Assembly (NCBI GenBank): GCA_013365365.1
Contig: JABVXU010000103.1
Coordinates: forward strand, 89,595 to 153,594
Direction: 5' to 3'
Length of the DNA stretch: 64,000 nucleotides
Source: Cruorifilaria tuberocauda
Taxonomy: Eukaryota; Nematoda; Chromadorea; Rhabditida; Onchocercidae
Both the position numbers and the translations under genes were made by a program. Below the pieces are notes generated by a model, which was not told where the DNA came from, made no database searches, and saw nothing but the letters and a program-made list of their open reading frames with translations. This document shows positions 1 to 15,000 of this stretch, one piece after another (the first letter of the stretch is position 1; each line of letters begins with the position of its first letter).

Positions 1-1415
1 GATTTTAATGTCACTAAATTCTTCCAAAAACTGTACATTTCCAAATGATTTTAAAATGTTTTGCCTATGATCAATTTTGTTATAATTTCCAAGTATCATT
101 TTCATCGTAAAACTTTCAGGAATAGAAAAATATTACATATATTTACAGCATTCCTCTATCTTTTAGATATTGAATATTCTTGTTTAAGACTTAGCACTTT
201 AATAAGTTCTCATTTTCAGGTTTTTTAGTCTTTTTTCAATATTGATACTGTTAGTAAAACTTCGAATGCACTAATATTAATGGAAACCAATAATAACCAG
301 AGAAAAAGAATAAAAGAAGTTATCAAATTGTTTTTGGAAAATTTGAATTGTTACTGTGTTTGAAAATGTTTGTTAGTAATCTGTGTTGTGGTTTTTGAAG
401 ATAATCTGATGACAATACATCGCCTCATAAATTTGTTTTAAGACTGGAAGGTTTCAAAAGCTTTTTAATCGGGAATATTTCGTAAACTATAAACGGACCT
501 GGCTGATTCTGGTTCTAAGACCTTAATTACGGTTATATATGGAATTTTCATCAGTTAATAAATACTTAATTATACTGGATATTATTAACTCAGTAAATTT
601 TTAACTGTTAAAATTTTTCGTTTTTCTAGCTGGAAAAAATATTTTCTTTTTTTAATTTGAAAATAAATATGATATGAATATGTCATCATGTTGGTAGTAG
701 TTGAAAAATCTGATTTGGATTGGCTTCATATTCAATGGCCCCCTAATTATACCCTGAAGACGAAATGTCGTCGGCGGTTCTGAGCATATTTAACTAAATG
801 TGGCAAAAAATTGTAGAAAATTTCCAGAAATAGCGCCATAAAAATTTAAATTTAAAAGATCGGAATTTCGGGGAAGAAAAAAAATATTTCAAGTTTTACA
901 CCTTCTTTAGCGGATTTTCAATGATTATTTTAAATTTAAATCAGTGGCATCAAAGCGAGATTTCTGCAGTCTCCAATAATTTTCAATGAAAGAATAAGTA
1001 AACTAGCTGGGTTTACAATGTATCACATTATTCTTTCAGCCTAATCTGGTTGAGATTTGCTAAACTGCTTTTAATTTTTACGTCAGGAAGCTGAGTACAT
1101 TTATTTTAAGAACGGTTCAAAAAATAATTCGATATCATATTTGGACCTCAAAACTTCTGTATTAAAGGGAAAGTTTTCGAACATGAATTATTGGATTAAT
1201 TTATTGGACTTGAGTGAAATGTTGAATCACTATTATTTAAATTTTTGAAAATAGGTTGAGGATGAATGAAATGAGAAATAGAAAGATTGAGCTAGCATTC
1301 AGTATCATAGATTCATTGTCAAAGTCTCGGTAAAATTGATAAGTGGTTTATTACTATATCTTAGCTATTCCTTTTTTTTCGATAATACTATTTTTTGATA
1401 TTTCTGTTTATGCAG
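1..1415. other. Upstream or intronic DNA of the CEP170-like gene
   Basis: AT-rich DNA before the first convincing exon of the CEP170-like gene. No long open frame is present. It is either an intron, with the 5' exons outside the window, or the promoter. One short possible first exon (ATG at 765, four codons to a GT at 777) would join in phase to the exon at 1416; it is treated as a finding, not a call. Confidence 0.5.
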
Positions 1416-4400
1416 GGTTCTGAGAATCAAGAAAGTCCTGGCGCTGGTTCAACGCATTCATCGATTTCACCTCCGATATCGCTGATGCACGATATTACAA
1501 CGGCAGCATCGCCCGTAACTATTGGTAGTCAACAAACTACTACATTACCTGTCACTCTATCACAAATGTAAGTTTTGTTTCTTAAAACTTATATCCAGTC
1601 ATAGTATTATTATAGGAGTTCATTTCTCCAACACTGCTTTTTAAAATACAAACTCATCTTACCAACAGTCATTTTTGGTTGACATCGTGAGATTTATAGA
1701 GAGATAGATGAGTTGAAATATAAACAGTTATGTATGTATAAGCACCATGGTTAAATATTGCGGAATTCCAGTATTTTCCAACCATTCGGTAACTGATATG
1801 CCTGAATTTTAAAGTTTTCGATACATACTGAATTTAAAGTTTCAAGATGTACACCAGCAGCTGCCCCACTTGGTGGCCATCAGATTTTGATCGATCCAAC
1901 AACCGGTCAACATTTTTTGGTATCCTCTGCGCCACCACCACCACATCCTCATATAATCTACCAACCGGTTTATTATTCTACTACACCGGCACAACCGGTT
2001 TATTATCATCCTTTTACATCCGGAACTCATGGTTAGTTGTTGGAATTTTTTTAATAAATCGTACTTCGTGCTTTTATCAGGAAGATGGCAACACAAAATA
2101 CTATAATCCTTAGTTCTACCGCTATTTAAAAAGTGGTTTAATTCCTATTGCACCCTTTTCTTTATAATATTTTTCGACTTCGTTCTAGAATTTGGAAATG
2201 ATTATACTAAAAAAATTCAGTCGGTGTTTCTTCGCAATATGTTTTTGGCTTTATTAAAAAAATTAGAATCTGAAATGAGTTCTTGACCATCGCATTTGTC
2301 GTAATAGGCGCATATGTCGTGGCTGCTACACCAATAACCACTTCTCAAGCCGGAAATCAAATGGCGTCGTCACATATGGCACTTGGACAACGCTATTCTT
2401 CAACTCCGCCACCACCGACGGCCGCTCAAAGTACCACTGGATGTTTTCTTCACAGTGTTGCTGATTTCGATGATACGAGGTAAGTTTTTTTTTCTTCTGA
2501 AATCTTATAAAATTAAGAGTGCAAAGTATTGGCTGCAACTCAAATAGTATATATTTGGGGATTGAAATTAGTAAACTGACTGCAGGTTTATGAAAAGTTT
2601 CCTACAACCGAACTTATTAATTGTCGCAATTGTATATCCATACGTGTGGTATTTAGAAACTTTTGAACGATTTATTTCCATAATATTGAGTTCTTTGCTT
2701 TCAGATCATCGATAACAGCCGATGAAAGACATACAGTTTTCGAACATTCATTAATGCCTGCAACAAGAAGTCGTGTAGTGGATACAAAACAAATCCTTGC
2801 CTCAAAAAATTGTGAATTTTCTTGTTTTAAGACATAACTATTTCTTAACTGTCTCGTTCGTATAAGTCGTACTTTTTGTTATTGAGTTCAGAATCACAAA
2901 TTAGGGAATCTGAACAATTTGTTTTTCTCCTTAATTGCATGTAACACAATGTATGTTATTAAGGTCATTTTCAGCTGTTTCTTCACCACAGTCTTCACCC
3001 ATTTTATCCCGAAACTGCTCAGTACTCGATAATTTGGCAACGATATCAAGGAATAATCCGCAAAATACGCTTACACAAATGCGTTCACAAGAAGCAGTCA
3101 CATATCAGGAAGCTGTTAATAATCCAGCAGTTTCCACTAGTGTCACCACTAAAGGACATGTAAGTGTGAATATATTGCTAGACTTTTCACGAATAGTGCT
3201 ATTTGAATTACAACCCCATAAAGAATGAAGCGATTCGTAATATCAAACGTTACATCATGTTTAACGTATCTTTGTGAAATCAGCTCAAAAAGTTCCCAAC
3301 TATCATTTTATAATTAAATAAGTACTCTAAAAAAAATCATACCAACAAAGAACTGAGTTGTGAATGTTTTGATTCACAACGGTGACGTTAGTTTTCACGA
3401 AACAAAATAAAGAAAAACAAGGTGGCTGCATCATATAAGATCTGCATAAGCAGAGATAAAATGACACAAATTCAAAGAAACTGATGACAGTGATACTAAG
3501 GATGTATTTATAATTTTTTATCATCTACTTAAATTATTTGCAGGTTCAAATGGAAGAAGGTGAAAGGACGCCATTATTCGGTACCGCACCGGCATGGTGG
3601 GGTGAAAATGGTGCTTCCAATATACAAGTGCGGAATGATGGCGATAACACTAAGTAAAAACGTTCTAATTTTTTTCAGTTTACTTTTCGGTTTGGTTTTC
3701 TACTAAAGTTTTTTTTCCGAAGTTAAATTTCTACTTACGGTGATTATGAAAGGTAATTTTTACTTGTCTCTTGCTTCACGTCATACAAAGTTACGGTTTT
3801 TCATATTCATTTGTTATAGAAATCGGTTTAATGTTATAAGCTACGAATTTTCTTTTTTTCGGGTTAAATTTAAGTAGATGATAAACTGAAATTTTAATCA
3901 AATTTTAGAATTTTCCTTTGTTGTAGGGTTACAACTCCTGGAAGTACTCATCGGCCTCTAAAATCAATTAGGATGGACATTGACTTGAATGAGCCCCTCA
4001 TCAACGACCAGACAAAAAAAGATGATAAAACTAAAGGTTATCTTTAATATAAGTTATTTGATGTTAATATTTAGACGAGGAATTTCTCGAATTTGAATTA
4101 AACCGACGAATTTTTTTGTTTGCAGTCCTAATTTAAACTTTGATGTTGATTAGAAACTTGCAGTTGCACAACGTGCATCATCTTCAACTGCATTTACCGT
4201 TTCCTTTGGCAATGAAGAAGACTCACAGAAAGTAAATTTGTCGCTTCAAGATGCTGCTAAGAAAACTTCATCCAGGTAAACAAAATATTTCAAAATTTGT
4301 TGGTCTTTATTACACTTGACCGCAGCAGTGTTCGCCGTTTGTTGTTCATTTTTAAATAGCTAATTTCAACCTTAAGTTTAAATTTGCGAATTTGGTCATT

Positions 4401-7400
4401 TTGTAAACTAGACCTGGATGTATATCGGTATTTCAACTATTTCGCAACATGTCATTTATGAACTTCAATGAAGAGACTGATGGTTGCTGTGTTGCAATAT
4501 TACGTAATGGAAAAGGAAAAATTTTTTAGGCGTTTTATGAGAAGAAGTATGCCAGCAGCTGGTTTAGTTTCCAAAGGTACTGCAGCAAAAATAGCCGGTT
4601 TAGCTGCTGCATCTAGTGATCCGAAACAATATTTGCTGAATAAGATGTTGATGGGAATTGGCGAAGGTAGCAGAGATTCAAATTTAATTTATTTAATTGT
4701 TAAGAGAAGTGAATATAAACCGTATTCACGCTTCGATATAAATCTCCTCAGAAATTTTTGGAAGTTTTATTAATATTTATGTTTTGTAATTCTTTCAAAG
4801 TATTAGAGCTCTGTGGTCATTTTTTGTGCTGAGGTCAAAATCACTTGATTTAAAAGGGGAAAGAAATATAAAAAGAAACATAAAGAAATATTTCGAAAAC
4901 CGCTATATCTTTCAGAACACGACGAAGGGCCAAATCTGATTGCATCACGGGAACAAGGAGGAAGGAAACCAGATACTGACGATACATTAAGCGAAGCAGG
5001 AACTTATGTTGTTGGTCAGCAGTTATTTGTTACAAAAACTTGTAGATATGCTTAAAAGTATTTGGTAAATCATTGGATTTTAACCCATGCCAAAGATTCG
5101 TTTATGTCATTAATAAGCAACTTTTCACCCAAGGAAACTTCTTGTTGTCAGCATTTGTTTTTAGCAATATTTTCGTTCAAATATAAAAATTACATCATTA
5201 TTGTATTTAATTAAGCATTATTTAATTCATTTCAACATTCGATCAGTAAACTTGGGTATTTTTAAGATGATGATCATATGAATCAAACGGTGACTTCACA
5301 AACTGTCAAAGATTCTGATGCAGAAAGTGTTTCAAGGTATCGTTTTCCGTTACAAGTTAAGGCTAAAGTATGTTCATGTTTATTTACAATGAACTGTCTT
5401 ATTAATCAGCATTAATAATGAATATATTTTATTAATCTGATGTTAGTTCTCCCGGAGAAATCTGGCTTTATTTTGTCTTTTTTTAGTGAATCAACAACAA
5501 CCCAGAGCACAGAGAATTTTCGTGCTACTGTGCCGCTGCGCATGGGATCGGTAGGTAATTTTTTTAACTTTTATTTTTTCAAGAATTGTCTCTAACTTTT
5601 TTAACGTTTAACTATCCTTTTGATAGATCGAATTAATTAGACAATATTTTAGACATCGAATTATATTTCATATGCTCTTAATTTTTTATTCAGGTGCTCC
5701 CTCAAATCAATGAAAATGTAAGTGGTGGAACAGAAAGTAACGAACATCTCTTACATGAGCTGTTGCGCCTTAGTTCGGAACGGATTGGTCAACGTCACCG
5801 TATTGGTGAGCATCAAGTTGTTGCACCATCTACACCGCTTTCAAATCCATCTCGTCCAACTGCTGCAACTGCAGCTCATGCAGGAGTTGCACGTCATCCA
5901 GAAACTTCTCGGATAGAAGAACGTCAATATAGTTCACATCGTTTATGTACGATAGCATCATCATCACGTGCAACACCCTCATCCCAAATGTATCGCACGC
6001 AGTCGATTGCTGGTGCGAGTGGAATAAATGATAGCACCTTCAGGTATTTATTCATGTTAAATTAATAGTTCATCATGAGTAAATTAGTTTTCCTGAATAC
6101 ATTTGTTTTTAAATTCATAAATTCAATGAATTGAGAAAATTTTATATCATTCTTTATCCTTTACTTTCAATAAATTATGCAAATTCAATGTCAAATTTTA
6201 CTTATTTCATATACTAAAAAGTTTAAACGATTGCAACTATGAAGCAGCGGTAATTGCTGTTTGTAAATGTTCTTCCGAACATATTGTCACTGTCGTTCTT
6301 AATTCAAGATGTTTGCAATGAGATGATAATGTAGATCATATCATCGAGACATTATGTGCATTGTTGAGGCTTTGTTTAATCTTGAAAGCTATCCTTATGA
6401 TAACATGTCGATTTACTGGAAATGACATCAAGTGACCTTTGCGAAAGCACAACGTACTTGCTATAAGTTATACAAGCAGTTACAATCAATTAGCTAATGC
6501 GATGAAACCGAAGTTTGTATGAATATCCTCTTAATAATATCTTCTGATCGTTTGCACTTTTTCACCACAAATGACAGAAAATTTCATTAAAAATTTTTCA
6601 ATCAAATATCTGATTAAATGAAATTCTGGAACGGCATTATAGTACTAAAATAGAAACATTACAGTACTGAAATACAGAGACGTATCGTAATGTTGTAAAT
6701 TTAATTTTTCTTGTTGAATATGCTGTTCCGGTTTCAAATTGTAGTAAAATTTCACAGTTCTTTTAGTACGCCATATGCAGAAAAAATATAATATTAATTT
6801 CTTATTTATTTTCCCTTTTTTATACATAAAATAATTGGTTTATGTTAATAACAAACTTTGATATTCAATTTTTGTCACTTCTTTTTAAGCTTTTTCTTCT
6901 CATTTTAAAGCAGGTCAGTAAGATGTCGCAGTGAAACGTGAGTGTTTTTTTATTATATGGCTTGCATGTAAGTGCATGTTTTCTAATAGTTTTTGTAGCT
7001 AGACATGTTCAATTTGTAAAGTTAAGTTTTAAAAGGGTTTGAATGGTTTTGGTCATTAGTAATTATCAAGATTTATCGTTTATTCTTGATTGGTGCAGTC
7101 ATCTCCTTATTCATCTTTTCTTTGTCATGCGCTTCAATTCAAAAAATAAGAAAATTGGAGGGAGGAAATGGATATTCTTATAATTTCAAATGTAATTTCG
7201 CCTGCACATAGGTCAACAAGTTTTATTCAGTTGTCTGTTGCACGATAAAAGAAGGCATGTTGCATTTTTTCTTTTCACAGATTTTGTGATAATAATTTTA
7301 TTCAAACTTGAAAAGTTCATTGAATTATATTCAAACTATTTTTTGTAGATTTTTAACGTGCAAAGAGAGTTATCTAAATTTTACCCATTTCATGTGCTAC

Positions 7401-10400
7401 ATGTTCTTTATTTTTGTGTTCTCATATAGTTTACTCGTCCAAGCATGAGTGGACTAAAATGTATATAATTAGCACTAACATACCAAATTTTTGTCAAATT
7501 CACGTAGAATACGATGATTATACTTTACTAGAAATAATACAAAAGGAGAAAAATGAACCATTTCAAATTTTTTTATCAAAATTTCTTAAATTGTTGTTGT
7601 ATTTATTAAAATTTAAGTTATGTGATGTATTTTTTTTTGAATTCTAGACGTGGTGATGGTGGTAGATACTCGATGCGATTTTCTGGTGCTAATAATAAGA
7701 ATCATCCAACTTCTGCTGTGGTTAGTCGGAACGATAGACCACCTTTCCGTGTTGGTGGTAGTGGAAGAAATCAGGTAAAAATTGTTTTATGATCTTACAT
7801 TTCGGAATTTTAAACTTATTTTGCAGCAGAATGCTAACATCCTGTTTAATCCTGTTAAATTACATTTTATTTTTATCTTTCGGAATGATCTGCACAAAAC
7901 AACCTTCTAAAATTTAACATCTCCTAGCAGTTTATAGTTATAGATACGCTTCAAATAATACTAAGTACGTAAAGCGGTACTTTTGTGAGTTCAGAGAATA
8001 ATCAAATTCCAAATTATTACTTCATTTTGGAAACGAGTATAGAATACAGTCTAGAAGTTTTGGCATGTCATTGAAGTTCGTTGTCATATTTGTTAATAAA
8101 TTATTATTTTATACGTATACTGATTTTGTAACACTGATGTAAGTGACAAATTTCAGTATCCTTCCTTTAAACTTGTCACACAACTAACTCTTCGTAGAAC
8201 TATGTGGGATGGGTTTTCTCCGATCCTCAAAATATTCAAAGATTGTTAGTTTTAGACAAGTGGAACAAAAGCACATAAAGAAAGTGCTGAGATGACGGCT
8301 TGGCTGAGACGTAAGGATTATAATCCGATGAAAGCAGCAGCTGAAGCAAAGAAACTGCAGCAGCTAAAAACACGGTAAATTTTTATACCTGTATTTTGAT
8401 ATTTTATTTAAAGCACTGATTTTTTAATTCAAATTTTTAATCAAAACAAATTATAGATCTTAATTTTCGAATCCTTGATTCCCTGAAAATTTCATTCAAA
8501 TAAAGAGTCAAAGACAAGGAAGTTTAAGTCAAATATCCTGATAATTAGCATTATAAGTTATCTGCTGAAAAAACAATCCCATGGTTTTATTTGACACTTG
8601 AATCTAAATTTTTTTTATGCAGTTAATTAGAAAACAGTTCATGGTAGACAAAAGCTACAGTAAAAGGCTTTTTAATTAGCCGCATAAATTTCTAATTTTA
8701 GTCATTTTTAAAATTCACTTTTGTTACAAAAGTTTTACATCAGCTTGCAAAATATCTCCAACGAATGTAAGAACTGTCAGAAGGAGTAAGCTTTTTCAAA
8801 AATTTGTTGTATTTTATTTAATTTCTGTTAACTGGATGCATGGTTATTGTTAACGTATATTGGTTTGTTGTTGTCATATATTGCTATATTTGTGGTAGAG
8901 CTTAGTTGTTTTTGGTAGTAGATTTTTTTGCTAATTTCTAGTTTTCAGATATTTCTTAAACTTTTACCGCTTGAAAAATCCTTGTATGGTTTTGAAAAGC
9001 AATATCGTCATTGTTGCTAGAAATGAAGAAGACATTTTTTATTACCAAAAAGTATTTTTCAGGAGGTGAAAATCACTGATATAGATTATATTTTGTCTGG
9101 AAATTGTTTTAGAATATTCCTATAATAGATTCATTTGGTAGCCTTTATTGTTGCCATTATTGTAATTTTTTATGGATTGAAGTTTTTTGTTTCTTGTATT
9201 TGTTTTCTTGAGCGAGTAATTTGACAGTTAAATTGTATTTCAGAGCTGACAAATTTGTTTCAAATCGTTCAGTATCGTTTCATCAAGGGACTCGACCCTT
9301 TATCAATATGTCATCGGTAAGTACCTGAATATTTGGATTTTTTAAATAGATTGAAGTGAATTGAATTCAGACTTCAATTTCAAGATTAAAATTTCGATCT
9401 TGCAGATAATTCGGAATCCAAGTAAAGGTCGTCATAATCGGTCTCAAGATGACTTGTCAGTTGATAATGCAGCTTGTGGGCCAGAAACAATTCTTGCCAA
9501 TTATTCAAAAGGTGTTACGAGAGATTTGAATAAATTACGTTCTGTTGAAGCTGATCAGAATCAGGTTAATACATCACGCAAATATTATTTGGTCTAATTT
9601 TTTTAATTTCCGGAACAAATATGTTTGGGACGAAAGAATTTAGAGAGCGTGAGAAGATTTAATATGAAAAAATTTTATACAGGACGAATTTTAGACTCAT
9701 ATAGATGGTCTTGAAAGTGCGGTGCAACAACTTACGATGAAATGTAATCGAAGCATTGAATTGATAAGGTAAAAAATCATTTTGCTTAATTTCTTTTAAA
9801 GTGATATTATTTGATTATATAGGATGTCCTCTCTATTTAACAACTTAACAGTAACTCAAGTCGGTTATTTTAGATGTATCAGACGACTCAGAAAAACTTT
9901 TTATCTGAAAATCAAATCATATTAGGCAGAAAGTAGTGACATTATAATCTTAATTGCGAGAAGTTTAGGTCAGTATCTAATAGTAGTCGTTCACTGAAAC
10001 ACACCTGTATTCAAGATATGATGACTTCGCTCAGTATAATTTATTAAAATCATCCAAAACATGTCTTTTGAGAACTTTTTCGCATCATTTTTTTTTTGTT
10101 ACATTTGTTCATTAATGATCCAGTTAGATAAAATCCCATATTTCCAGGAATTCTAATCAAGGACATTTGTCGCAGTCGGTAGAAAATTTATTGGAAATGG
10201 CTATTAAGCCGGTGAAAGATTGTACGGGAACGGTAACTGATCAGTTGGATCGATTATCGGCAGCGTTTGATGCAATACAAAAGTATTTAGAGGTAATTAA
10301 TTTTTAAAATCTAAATTCCTTCTCTTTTGCTGAAAAAACGAAAAAAATCATTGTGGGTAGTTCGGCGTGAAATTTGTGATATAGATAGCCTTGATTATAA

Positions 10401-10661
10401 TTTATATTTCTACTATGAAACTTTCTGCTTTTTGAAAATCGTTTCCTATTTAGATTATAGATTACTTAAGTTTTGCTGTAGTGATCACTCAGCTAATTTC
10501 AGGTCTCATCGGCATCGTTGCCAGCATCACCGTCTGGTTCTAGCCCCACTGCATCAGTCACAGCACTGTCGACCTCTCCAAGTCGACGACCATGTAGTGC
10601 CTACCAAAGTAAGCTTGCAGCAGCTAAGCGTAATCCGTTAGGTGGTCAGAAAAGTTCATAA
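1416..10661 (+). CDS. CEP170: CEP170-family centrosomal/microtubule-associated protein, C-terminal part (5' incomplete)
   Basis: Spliced gene. Exons read in phase: 1416-1567, 1847-2031, 2308-2479, 2705-~2811 (donor uncertain), 2975-3159, 3544-3653, 3927-4036, 4164-4275, 4530-4666, 4916-5014, 5267-5336, 5487-5550, 5694-6043, 6914-6937, 7648-7774, 8256-8374, 9244-9316, 9406-9564, 9695-9768, 10148-10292, 10503-10661 (TAA 10659-10661). About 910 residues are visible. The family call rests on islands in the same order as vertebrate CEP170: TPLFGTAPAWWGENG (CEP170 has a PSWWGDD-type motif), AFTVSFGNEE (FTIEF-type), and LSEAGTYVVD (GTYTIE-type), followed by a Ser/Arg-rich linker and a C-terminal helical region. 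CEP170 proteins bind centrosomes and microtubules and carry an N-terminal FHA domain. No FHA is seen here, so it is probably upstream. The rest is Ser/Thr/Pro/Gln-rich, low-complexity sequence. Family assignment is fairly secure; exact exon ends are less so. Confidence 0.8.
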
Positions 10662-12001
10662 CTCCACAAGTACCGTGTGCAGTTGTGATCATAGACATGT
10701 TTCCGAACTGAATAATTGAGGATATGATGTTTTGTTGCTTTCTCGGCTTGTAATTGGGTAATTATTTTTTTAGAGACTTTTTTAGTTCTATCATTACTTC
10801 TACCGATAGAAAATTGTGGAAAGGTAGAAATAATAAGTATCACTTTTTTGTCGATTTGGTTAAAGTCAACTTTATGGTGACAAAATAAATTACAAGATTT
10901 TCAGCTGTAAATTGTTGTTTATAGATTTTAAAGTTATTAGGAATATTTTCTTAGGAATTTTTCATAATGATTTTATGACTAGTGATGAATGTAAAGGATT
11001 TTTGCAGCTTTGCTATAGTAGTAAATCCGTCTTAGATTATATGCTTACTGCACCAACCCGTGAAGTTATTAAAAAATCGACAGCCATCACCCTGAATAAG
11101 TTGAAAGCCAAATTTTCATCTATTACTCCGCATATTAGTTTGGAATCCGATTACATTACATCGAGTGTTAGTTGACCTCTTAGTGTCGTAATTCCCGTTC
11201 TTGTTAACATAGTATTTGAAGAAAAAGAACATTGAACAACAACCGATAAATTTGTACTCCTATCTTGGCATGAGTCCTTTTTTTTTGGGGTCCATGTTTT
11301 TTGAGTTCATTCAAATGATAATTGCCATCACAAAAACTGCAAAAAGAAATCGAAAGAGTGAAATTCCAACAACTTTAAAATCTATAAAAGTTTCTCCCTT
11401 GCCGTCTACTGTAGATTTTTCTTTTCCTTCTGCTAACAAAAATGTTTTATGTGATAAAGTTTCTCTTTTTTTCCCTTTTGCTTTCGTGCAATAATTTGTA
11501 TAAATTGTTTTATGTTGCTAAAAAAATTACTAACTATGACTCGTTATTGAAGATAGGCTTGAATGATTTCCGTGTATAATGCCTCTCCTGTTCCAATTTT
11601 TTCTAAATAATCAGATTAGTGTGGAAATAAACTGGTTGCAAAGAGTTCCACTACAAGCATTTTTTTTGCAGTTTTCAAAAAATTGAGTAGTGATATGAAC
11701 AGTTTCTGAATCCTTTGTTTTCCACTTCCATAATTTTCATTCACAAGCAATTAACATATGAATATTTTGTAGTAAGAGAACAAGAAAAGACAGAATAAAA
11801 ATGTACAAACTATTCATTACAGTCAACATAAAACCCTTCCAAAATAAAATAAAAGATCTGTACAGAAGAACCTTACTATTCTTTCCTTCTGATTCCTTCC
11901 GCATTCCCTCTTTCCAACAAAGTGATGCGAATTTTCAGCCATCTAAATTTAGATATCGAACAACTGTCAAAGTGATCCCAATAACAAGAGCAACTAAAAA
12001 A
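10662..12001. other. Convergent 3' region between CEP170-like and mdt-17 genes
   Basis: Gap between two stop codons facing each other, expected to hold both 3' UTRs. An AATAAA at 10884-10889 lies 223 bases after the CEP170 stop. Open frames of 88 and 93 codons on the plus strand (10912-11175 and 11216-11494) lack splice context and recognisable motifs, and I do not call them genes. Confidence 0.5.
10884..10889 (+). other. Candidate polyadenylation signal of the CEP170-like gene
   Basis: Canonical AATAAA hexamer, the first one downstream of the TAA at 10659-10661. Such hexamers are common by chance in DNA this AT-rich. Confidence 0.35.
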
Positions 12002-15000
12002 TCAACTCTTCAACATGGAGCATAAATTATCTATTTTCCGGCATAGCGACGACCCTACCAATCGATCGTAGTTTAAAACCAAAAATTCTCCTGGTTTCTC
12101 TGCAGCTGCTGGTTTATTTGGTACGCATTTTCGGATACGAATTGTTGGCGGTTTATTTAAATGAAACTGCATGAAAAGTGCACTGAAATACCCTACTTCT
12201 TTATTCTAATTCAAATAAATAGTTAATGTCCTGTTAGCGACAAAATACAAAATATAAAATTGTAATTCTGAAAAACAGGAAACTATAATTTCGAAGAGCG
12301 GAGTTAAAGTGAGCTGTCTATCTTGCTCATTACTTCGTACTAAACTGTTTCTGAAAAAAAATCTACGAAGAATAAATGAAATTTAATTCTGTTATTCGAA
12401 ATTTCCTATTTAAATGCCCATATGACTATATTTTTTTGATCAGGAACTATCTAACATGAAGCACTAGGCAGATATATTATTTGAAATTCCTTATAAGATA
12501 TATTGTATATCAAATCATTGTTCTGTAATGGTTAGTACATGAATTTAATTTCAAAGTCGTATATACAGGAGCAGAACATACCGAGTAGCACTCTGATTGC
12601 ACATGTAAACGGTAGGACTCGGTTCCGCTCGATCATCTGTTGCATTAATGTTTGCATGAAGTACTTGCCACTGCCATAGCTTACTGGCTATCATTGCTAC
12701 TGTATTCAACATGTAATTGCAAATCTTAAATAACATTTTTTTTAATAATTATAAAAAAGAAGGTGGAAATAATGTGAAAAACAAGCTACAGCTAATTTTC
12801 GCTTCGCATATTTATTAAAAACATTCTTTTCTTTAGCATTCTTTCTAACATTCGAACAGTTCTTCAAATATCTTTTTAAATCTAAAATAAAACTTCTCAA
12901 ATAACTCAAATTCAATTATAATAAGTTTAAAGTTTTATTTCTCTCGAAAAATTAAAATCTAATGTTACCAGCATGTCAATCGTGTAAATGAGCATTTCAT
13001 CATCTCTTCTGCACTCGATATTTTGGCCTTCTTTTGTCGCAATATAAAAATTCTCTGCACCAATTCGTATATAAAAAGTTGTCCTCAAAATAAGCCTATA
13101 TAAGTCAGTCTCAATTGAAAATCAACTGGTAAAGGAGAAAGAATAGCAGAGCTTAGTCAGAATCATATTTTACAGATTCACAGATTTGCTGAGCTGAGGA
13201 TTAAGTAAGTTACAAACTAAATATGTACTTTCCGGCATAATCATAATTCCTATTGGATGCTGTAACAATAATCGACGACTGAATAGGTGTGGCACGAAGC
13301 CATTTCCACATAACCTGAAATAATCTTGTATACCATATTATTCTCAAGAATTTTTAAAGTTTCAGAATGTATTCTCTTTCTTAATATAATATACCTGAGG
13401 ATCTGTAACACGAAGCAAGTATCGTTTTAATGAAGTCGTGACACGATTTGCTAGAACGAAATGAGATGCCAGTAAGAGTAGTCGTTCTAATAAAGTACGC
13501 TTCTGTCTTAAGCGTGATTCAATCTGAAATTTAAAGAAATCATACATTTGTCAATATGACGCTAATCTTAGAACAATGGGAATTATATGCGAAACGGTTA
13601 TGCAAACCATATCAACTCAGCAATTTTTCTTAAATTTACCACATCAGTTACATTTCAGAGCAACATAATCTTTATCAGTTAATACAAGATAACAATTAAT
13701 GTTTTCTGAGTTAATCTGAATGCCTTTAAATTTTTATTCCGTCACATCACCACGATGGATAGTTGGCTGCTCAGATATGTAAGGAAGTAAACGAAAACTT
13801 TTAGATGAAATTAAATTTGAAAAAAGGGCAAACTACAACTCAAATTAATGTCTTTGAAACAAATTAATTGTTAACGCCAAGCTACACGCACATAATCATT
13901 GACTACCATAATTCAGATTAACGAGTATTAAAAAATCCTACTTCCTCATCAGTCATAGCATATGGTCCTCGTAAATCAAGCGTGCTTGGTAATGTCGTTA
14001 GCGGCATAGCTACAAACGTTTGGTGACGTATATTCCGTGCACACAGATCACTTACAAATAACTGACGAAGAGAGCGATTCAAATAATCATCGCCTGCGGT
14101 TGGCAAAGAACCTAAATTAATAAAATTAATTTCTCTGCAATTTTTCCAATATTCCAATTCTAAATTCAATAAAGAAAAATCTGTAGAATTGATCTTATAT
14201 ACTTAAATTTCAGAGTTCATTTATTTGGAAATATGTAATCATAATTATCTTTACCATCCTCAAACGGATGAAATGCCAATTCTACTCGCAACAAAATATT
14301 ATCGAATAAAGAAGCAATTAATACACCATCACGAATTACTGTTATGTGATCCTTTAGAATGACTGCATCTTTACATAACTGAAACATACATTTATAATTT
14401 GCAACTAAAAATGATGGAGAAAAACAGAACAAAATAGTTTTAAGTTTGTTATCCCACTTAGTCTCAAACATCTATTAAGTCTAACATTCTGCAGTAAAAT
14501 TAAAACCAAGAGTATTTGAAATTTTCTACACAATAATAATTTATAGAACCGACAGTAAAGTTTAGAAGTAATAAATAACTGAACTGTGAGCATACAGTCC
14601 ATTACTATGATTGCATCTAAATTGCTGAAAATTTTGAAAATCTTCATGAAATTTGAAACAAACCTGCTTAAAGATATCTCTGCATAACAAACTTTCTTGT
14701 GCCCATTGTAATGCTTTCGACCAATGTACTGTCATTGCTTGCTCTCTATCAACTTTCATATAGTCCAAATCATTTTCGGCAGTTGCAAACAAAGTTTTCG
14801 GATCGTCATTATCTAAAATCATTGATTAATCAAACGAAGGGTCTTATTTGATCCGGTAAACTAATTTTATAAAATTTATCATTTTGAATGGTTTAAGTTT
14901 AAGTTGTTGCTACCAAAAAAGTGGCAGTGTTGGCATCAAAAAATGGCATCATTTTTGCTTAATATATTGGATTGTTAAATCGAAATTTCCATATTAACTG

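Noticed and set aside
11216..11494. 92-residue plus-strand frame after the CEP170 gene
   Set aside because: Low-complexity AT-driven sequence in the expected 3' UTR zone; no family resemblance or splice context.
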